From: CAYMAZ01 sp964428185
GTDB taxonomy: Bacteria; Bacteroidota; Bacteroidia; Bacteroidales; DTU049
Reading direction: 5' to 3'
DNA: 12,301 bases
Assembly (NCBI GenBank): GCA_964428185.1
Contig: CAYRXH010000073.1
Span: 1-12,301 of the forward strand
Shown here: positions 8,180 to 12,301 of the stretch, one piece after another
Layout: every line of letters begins with the position of its first letter
How positions within the stretch are numbered: position 1 is the first letter of the stretch
Translations under genes and position numbers: made by a program
Notes under the pieces: generated by a model
The model's database searches: none
The model's input: the letters and a program-made list of their open reading frames with translations, nothing else
Told to the model about the DNA's origin: nothing

Positions 8180-9022
8180 TTACATTATTTTATATAAACA
8201 AATAATCCAATTATTTTTTTTAATATGTGAAACTGCCTCAAAGCCATGTTTTTTACATTCTTCATCTATCATGCCAAGATCATCTGAATAAAACCCGCTC
8301 ATCATAAGCAATCCACCGCTTGACAAAGTTCTTCGATAGTTCCTTATGTCATTGAGAAGAATATTTCTGTTGATATTGGCAAGAAATATATCACATTTAA
8401 TTTCTTCAAGAACACTGGCATCTCCAAGTTTTACAACAATGTTTTGACAATCATTAAGTTTAATAATCTCAATGCTGTTATCAATACATACAGGATCATT
8501 ATCAATAGCTACAACTGAACGAGCACCAAGAATTTCTGCAAAAACAGCAAGAATACCTGTGCCGCAGCCCATATCAATAACTTTTCTTTCCTTAAAATCA
8601 AGAGTATGCATCATCTCAAGCATACCTGATGTTGTTTCATGATGGCCGGTGCCAAACGACATTTTCGGTTCAATAATGATTTCATATTCTGTTCTGCTGG
8701 AGATTGTATGAAAAGGTGCCTTAATGGTCAGAAAACCTCCTATCTGAACAGGATTAAATTTTTTTTCCCACAGTTCATTCCAATTCTTATCGGGCATTTC
8801 AAAGATTACAAAATCATTGACAGGGAAACTAAAATTAAAGAAAGACAGAATTCGGAGCATTTCAACTTCATTAAACAAAGTTTTCTCAATATATGCCCTG
8901 AAGACGTTCTCATCTTCATAAAATGAGTTAAAACCAGCATGATCAAGAAGTGAAACAAGTATTTCGACTTCCTCTTCAGGGATATGATATTGCCAGAATA
9001 TTTCAAGATACTTCTCAGACAC
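8180..9022 (-). CDS. prmA: Ribosomal protein L11 methyltransferase
   Basis: A cytoplasmic S-adenosylmethionine-dependent enzyme that methylates ribosomal protein L11. The PrmA signature FGTGHHETT is at 127-135, the SAM-binding loop DMGCGTG at 154-160, the acidic ribose-binding segment AIDNDP at 176-181, and LANINRNIL at 218-226 in the position of the family's N-x-N motif (numbered from the TTG described next). No ATG is available at the 5' end. The frame opens right after a TAA with TTG (9034), followed by CTG (9028) and GTG (9022). GTG is chosen because the family usually begins just before a K/Y-L-E strand, here KYLEI, and because it gives a modest 8-base overlap with tpiA; TTG would give 20. 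The GTG form has 280 residues. Overlap with tpiA and 6-base spacing to the 1499-aa gene indicate coupled translation. The tpiA-prmA order also occurs, from memory, in Flavobacteriia. Confidence 0.9.
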   Translation of the reverse strand: MSEKYLEIFWQYHIPEEEVEILVSLLDHAGFNSFYEDENVFRAYIEKTLFNEVEMLRILSFFNFSFPVNDFVIFEMPDKNWNELWEKKFNPVQIGGFLTIKAPFHTISSRTEYEIIIEPKMSFGTGHHETTSGMLEMMHTLDFKERKVIDMGCGTGILAVFAEILGARSVVAIDNDPVCIDNSIEIIKLNDCQNIVVKLGDASVLEEIKCDIFLANINRNILLNDIRNYRRTLSSGGLLMMSGFYSDDLGMIDEECKKHGFEAVSHIKKNNWIICLYKIM

Positions 9023-9776
9023 GGGCAGCTTCAATTATTTTTAAAAATTCATCGGCTTGCAGTGAAGCTCCTCCCACAAGACCTCCATCAACATCAGGGC
9101 AAGCAAATAAGGATGCTGCATTTGAAGAGTTACAGCTTCCTCCATATAAAATCTTAACAGAATCAGCAACTTCCTTGTTATAGTTCTCTTCAACCAATGA
9201 TCTTATATATTCATGCATCTCTTGTGCCTGTTCATCTGTGGCATTAACCCCTGTGCCTATTGCCCATACAGGCTCATAAGCAATAACAGCATGAAGAATC
9301 TGCTCATTATTAAGATTAAATAGACCTTGTTGCAATTGCTCCCTTACGATATTAAAATGATTTCCACCCTCTCTTTGTTCCAACAGTTCGCCGCAACAAA
9401 ATACAGGTATCAGTGACTGTGATACTAACATTCTGACTTTTTCTGCAATCATTGAATCGTTTTCAGCATGATACTTTCTTCTTTCTGAATGTCCTACAAT
9501 ACAATGACTGACACCGACAGAAGCCAGCATTGATGCAGAAATTTCACCGGTGTATGCACCTTTCTCGAACATTGAAACATCCTGACTGCCAGTGAAAATT
9601 CCCTTAGTCTTATAAAACTCTGTAATCTTCTGCAGATACAAAGAAGGAGAACAGATAAGAACAGAGACTCCATTGACAGATAAAGCCTGAGAAACATTAA
9701 AATTTCTCAGAAATTCCTCAACCTGTTCCAGTGTTTTGTTCATTTTCCAGTTGGCAGCAACAAGTTTTTCTCTCAT
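9015..9776 (-). CDS. tpiA: Triosephosphate isomerase
   Basis: A glycolytic and gluconeogenic enzyme that interconverts dihydroxyacetone phosphate and glyceraldehyde 3-phosphate in the cytoplasm. At 253 aa it has the normal length. All catalytic residues are visible: N9 and K11 in AANWKMN, H96 in VGHSERR, and E168 in AYEPVWAIGTG, which runs into the flexible loop 6. The phosphate-binding YGGS (211-214) and GGLVGGASL (231-239) are intact. The frame is open 22 codons further upstream to an ATG at 9842, but MREKLVAANWKMN is the standard start of this family, and the candidate promoter lies inside the longer version. The gene opens a unit with prmA and the 1499-aa gene; its stop lies within the start of prmA. 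The leader contains a run of nine T on the coding strand (9797-9789). Confidence 0.95.
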   Translation of the reverse strand: MREKLVAANWKMNKTLEQVEEFLRNFNVSQALSVNGVSVLICSPSLYLQKITEFYKTKGIFTGSQDVSMFEKGAYTGEISASMLASVGVSHCIVGHSERRKYHAENDSMIAEKVRMLVSQSLIPVFCCGELLEQREGGNHFNIVREQLQQGLFNLNNEQILHAVIAYEPVWAIGTGVNATDEQAQEMHEYIRSLVEENYNKEVADSVKILYGGSCNSSNAASLFACPDVDGGLVGGASLQADEFLKIIEAARV

Positions 9777-9817
9777 AGTGAACAATTTAAAAAAAAACAA
9801 ACTTTTATAAACGTATC

Positions 9818-9848
9818 CAAAGATAGAATATTTCAAAGACACGACAGA
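9818..9848 (-). promoter_or_regulatory. Candidate Bacteroidetes-type promoter for tpiA-prmA-1499 aa
   Basis: On the - strand TCTG (9848-9845) is followed after 19 bases by TATCTTTG (9825-9818). The latter matches the -7 consensus TAnnTTTG in full; the former matches the -33 TTTG in three of four positions. The predicted transcript would start near 9812, giving a leader of about 35 bases before the tpiA ATG at 9776. The site lies in the 141-base gap after the FG-GAP gene, the longest gap in the window, where a promoter is expected. Confidence 0.5.
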
Positions 9849-9870
9849 CCTGAGATGATGATTTGTTAAG

Positions 9871-9907
9871 AAAAAATTATCAACATTTTGAGTGGCGTTT
9901 TAATAAT
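9871..9907 (-). terminator. Weak candidate terminator after the FG-GAP gene
   Basis: On the - strand the arms ATTATTAA (9907-9900) and TTGATAAT (9883-9876) pair over 8 bp with one G-U, with a 16-base loop, and run into a T tract (9876-9871). The stem is almost wholly A/T, so stability is poor. Its position 11 bases after the stop at 9918 and before the tpiA promoter is right for a terminator. Confidence 0.3.
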
Positions 9908-9917
9908 GCAATTTGTA

Positions 9918-12218
9918 TCAGTATTTTATAAGTTTTTTTACTGTTGAAACTATTTCTCCGTATTTTGAACAAGCAACAATCTGAAGAAAATACAAACCAG
10001 GTGCTATATCTCCGCACGAAATAGTTAATTTATTATTTTGGAAAGCAGCTTCTGATTTAACTATTTTGCCATCCGCAGAAAACATGGTAGCTGACAAATT
10101 TTGGCAGCCCACATCCAGAATTACACTAAGTTCATCATTAAATGGATTGGGAAATATCTGAACGGACATATCTGAAATATACGATTCAGGCACTGAAACA
10201 GTATCAGGTGGTGGTTTTACACCTAGATAAAGAGTCAGTCCACCTGCATAGTTTCCAACAATCAATTCCGGGTATGAATCATTATTCAGGTCCTTTACAG
10301 CCGGTGCAACTCTCATTCCATCAACAATTTTTTCTTTATGCAATCCGTCTGATACAAAAAGGGTATCGATAAGTTGAAAACTCCCGTTGAGATTATTATC
10401 AATATTTTTATAGTGCAGTAGCCATCCTTTGTTGGAGCCAGTAAATAAGAAGGTTTCATTGGCTTCATTTCTGTAGAAACAAGGAATGCTGTGTCCATAA
10501 TAAGAATGTGTCAGATCTGCTGTATATACCTGTCCAAGAGTATCAGTCCGGTGTGTAAAAACTGGCGATGCAAGCGTTCCTGTATTTTCCCAGTAGGATA
10601 AATACCCCATACGTTGTCCTACAACCAGATCCTGTAGTCCGTCTTTTGTGAGGTCATAAAACACAGGAGTGGAAAACAATCCTACATCAATACTAAGCCA
10701 ATTAGTTGAATGTATAATCATATTCATAGGATTGCCAACACCTGCAGTATTTTCAAACATGATCAAAGTTCCATCCTGATTTCCGATGACCATATCAGTA
10801 TCACCATCGCCGTCCAGATCAGCAAAAGCAGGATAAACTCCCATAAGTCCCAATGAAGAAACTCCTGCGAAATCTTCGGTAACAATTTTGAATTCAGGAG
10901 CCGATTGGGAGCCTGTATTTTCAAACAACCAGATAGATGAAGTATAGTTGGAATAGAGAAAGCCGTTATCATACCAGGAAGAATCACGAATTCCAAAATT
11001 TGCGACAAAAAGATCGGTCAAGCCGTCAGCATTCCAGTCCTGAAAAACTGGATAGGCACCACTCCCAAGTTCAATCATCCGGTCCTGAATAAAATTATCC
11101 TGAACGAATTGAAGATCAATACTGTCATTTTGTCCATTATTCTGATAATACCACACACTGTTTTGGGTTTCACTGATAATTGGTGAGGCATCAAATGTTG
11201 AAACAAGCAACTCTTTGATGGAATCATTATTTACATCTAAAAATGCCGGAACAGGGATTGAAAAAAGATGAACCGGCGTTGAATTTGAAGGGAAACTGAT
11301 GTCCTGAGAAACAAAATGAGCTGAATCGGTTGTCCCACCGTTGACAACCAGGATAAGATTTGCATAATCAGTATCACCCAGAAGTAAATCCCTCAGTCCA
11401 TCACCATTAACATCCAAAGTGAGCATGGTTGAACCGATATGCATAATTTGCTTTTCATTGAATGGGCCTTGAAAAATAAGATCTTTTTGCCAAGGGCAAG
11501 CAACATTCAGGCTGAGTTCATTGTTGGTTTCACTTTCCATAAAATTGCCCCAGCAACGGTGTGTCCTGTGAAAATCCATTGTATCAGGATTTCCGTGCAG
11601 TTCAACCCCCATATTTCGGTGCCATTCAACAAAACTTCCAAGTCCGAAAAATGCCAGGATATCAACATCGCCGTCATCATCAATATCAGTGATAATGGGA
11701 TAATCAACATCTGTGAGATAAATATTGACATAACTAGAATACTGCAATGAGTTGATCAGATTTGACCAGAGGCTGAATTTCAATTCAGAAGTATCTGAAA
11801 TATTTCTAAAAACTCTAATTCCTCCAACTGAATATGTAAATATATCCATCTTGCCGTCATGATCAAAATCAAAGGTAATCACCCAGTCATGAAGATCTGC
11901 AGGGAACATCTTCTTATATTCAGGAGCAAATCTATAGCTGAAAGTGCCGGAAATATTTTCATTGATCAGGGGAAGTAATTTGTTTCCATGTCTATCAAAA
12001 AGAAGGAGATCAGTGATTCCGTCAAGATTGATATCAATTTCAGAAAACTGTACTCCATTAAGTCCTCCCCACCAGGCAAAGTCAAGAGTATCATCAGATG
12101 CATCAATTACAGTGATTGAAAAATCTCTTTCAAATCCGAACGGATAAAGAGTTTGTGATTGCACTTGCACTGTCATTGCAAACAGCACATAAAAGAAAAT
12201 ACATCGAATGCTTTTCAT
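9918..12218 (-). CDS. Secreted FG-GAP/VCBS-like repeat protein with T9SS type A sorting domain
   Basis: A 766-aa protein predicted to be exported by Sec (signal peptide about 1-22, ending VQVQSQ) and then by the type IX system to the cell surface or medium. Nine short acidic loops of the D-x-N-x-D-G-x-x-D-L type begin near residues 62, 117, 178, 269, 328, 394, 467, 522 and 643. These are calcium-binding loops as in FG-GAP/VCBS beta-propellers. Spacing is mostly 55-73 residues. Residues 689-766 form a type A sorting domain: FPNPFNDELSV (689-699), then a strand with ADGKIV (715-720), GLYFLQI (741-747) and a basic end KKLIKY. No catalytic domain is visible, so the protein may be structural, adhesive or binding. 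It stands before tpiA and is probably a separate transcription unit. The upstream 12219-12301 is AT-rich with no convincing promoter. Confidence 0.87.
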   Translation of the reverse strand: MKSIRCIFFYVLFAMTVQVQSQTLYPFGFERDFSITVIDASDDTLDFAWWGGLNGVQFSEIDINLDGITDLLLFDRHGNKLLPLINENISGTFSYRFAPEYKKMFPADLHDWVITFDFDHDGKMDIFTYSVGGIRVFRNISDTSELKFSLWSNLINSLQYSSYVNIYLTDVDYPIITDIDDDGDVDILAFFGLGSFVEWHRNMGVELHGNPDTMDFHRTHRCWGNFMESETNNELSLNVACPWQKDLIFQGPFNEKQIMHIGSTMLTLDVNGDGLRDLLLGDTDYANLILVVNGGTTDSAHFVSQDISFPSNSTPVHLFSIPVPAFLDVNNDSIKELLVSTFDASPIISETQNSVWYYQNNGQNDSIDLQFVQDNFIQDRMIELGSGAYPVFQDWNADGLTDLFVANFGIRDSSWYDNGFLYSNYTSSIWLFENTGSQSAPEFKIVTEDFAGVSSLGLMGVYPAFADLDGDGDTDMVIGNQDGTLIMFENTAGVGNPMNMIIHSTNWLSIDVGLFSTPVFYDLTKDGLQDLVVGQRMGYLSYWENTGTLASPVFTHRTDTLGQVYTADLTHSYYGHSIPCFYRNEANETFLFTGSNKGWLLHYKNIDNNLNGSFQLIDTLFVSDGLHKEKIVDGMRVAPAVKDLNNDSYPELIVGNYAGGLTLYLGVKPPPDTVSVPESYISDMSVQIFPNPFNDELSVILDVGCQNLSATMFSADGKIVKSEAAFQNNKLTISCGDIAPGLYFLQIVACSKYGEIVSTVKKLIKY

Positions 12219-12301
12219 TGATAAAACAACAATTGAATTTTTCTGTAAATTTAAGAAGAATTTCTGATATTGAGAAATAAATCAATGGCTACTCTTCACT
12301 T

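Noticed and set aside
8639..8926. 95-codon open frame on the + strand within prmA
   Set aside because: It lies opposite conserved PrmA sequence and has no motif of its own.
9777..9842. 22-codon N-terminal extension of tpiA
   Set aside because: Family members start at MREKLVAANWKMN, and the candidate promoter lies inside the extension.
11439..11750. 103-codon open frame on the + strand
   Set aside because: It is a shadow of the FG-GAP gene, with no protein-like composition or recognisable motif; the coding strand carries clear calcium-loop repeats here.
12246..12253. Palindromic TAAATTTA as a promoter -7 element for the FG-GAP gene or a divergent gene
   Set aside because: It differs from TAnnTTTG at the last base, and no -33 element lies at the right distance on either strand.
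12285..12301. ATG GCT ACT CTT CAC at the right edge as the start of a rightward gene
   Set aside because: Only five codons are visible and no promoter or ribosome binding site supports them; it may be chance.
1..12301. CRISPR array, insertion sequence, tRNA or riboswitch
   Set aside because: No spaced direct repeats, transposase, terminal inverted repeats, tRNA cloverleaf or long structured leader was found; gaps between genes are all 141 bases or less.

Overview
The window looks like part of a Bacteroidota (Bacteroidetes) chromosome, probably Bacteroidales or a relative. The evidence is AT-rich DNA, a C-terminal type IX secretion system (T9SS) sorting domain on one protein, the tail of a PorP/SprF-like protein at the left edge, almost no Shine-Dalgarno sequences before start codons, and two candidate promoters of the Bacteroidetes type (-7 element TAnnTTTG). 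I cannot name the genus. I see no tRNA, rRNA, insertion sequence, CRISPR array, phage gene or origin. No gap between genes is longer than 141 bases.

Layout. One gene on the + strand ends at the left edge (PorP/SprF-like, 3' end only). It faces seven genes that all run leftward on the - strand. In transcription order these are: a 766-aa secreted FG-GAP/VCBS-type repeat protein with a T9SS sorting domain (12218-9918); tpiA (9776-9015); prmA, overlapping tpiA (9022-8180); a 1499-aa secreted protein of unknown function starting 6 bases after prmA (8173-3674); a SlyD-type prolyl isomerase (3570-3079); a FabG-type reductase (3051-2305); and a membrane-anchored VWA protein with a glutamine-amidotransferase-like region (2287-224). 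A hairpin at 122-154 separates this series from the convergent PorP/SprF-like gene.

Transcription. Candidate promoters precede tpiA and slyD, which suggests three units: the FG-GAP gene alone; tpiA-prmA-1499 aa; and slyD-fabG-VWA. Read-through between units is possible.

How the genes fit together. The housekeeping genes (glycolysis, ribosomal protein L11 methylation, protein folding, fatty-acid synthesis) show no common pathway and probably share only transcription. The envelope-directed genes are the more interesting part. The FG-GAP protein is a likely T9SS cargo, and the edge gene belongs to a family associated with that system. The 1499-aa protein, tightly linked to prmA, is the best candidate here for an undescribed function: it is secreted, probably mostly beta structure, has an internal duplicated segment, and has no domain I can name with confidence.
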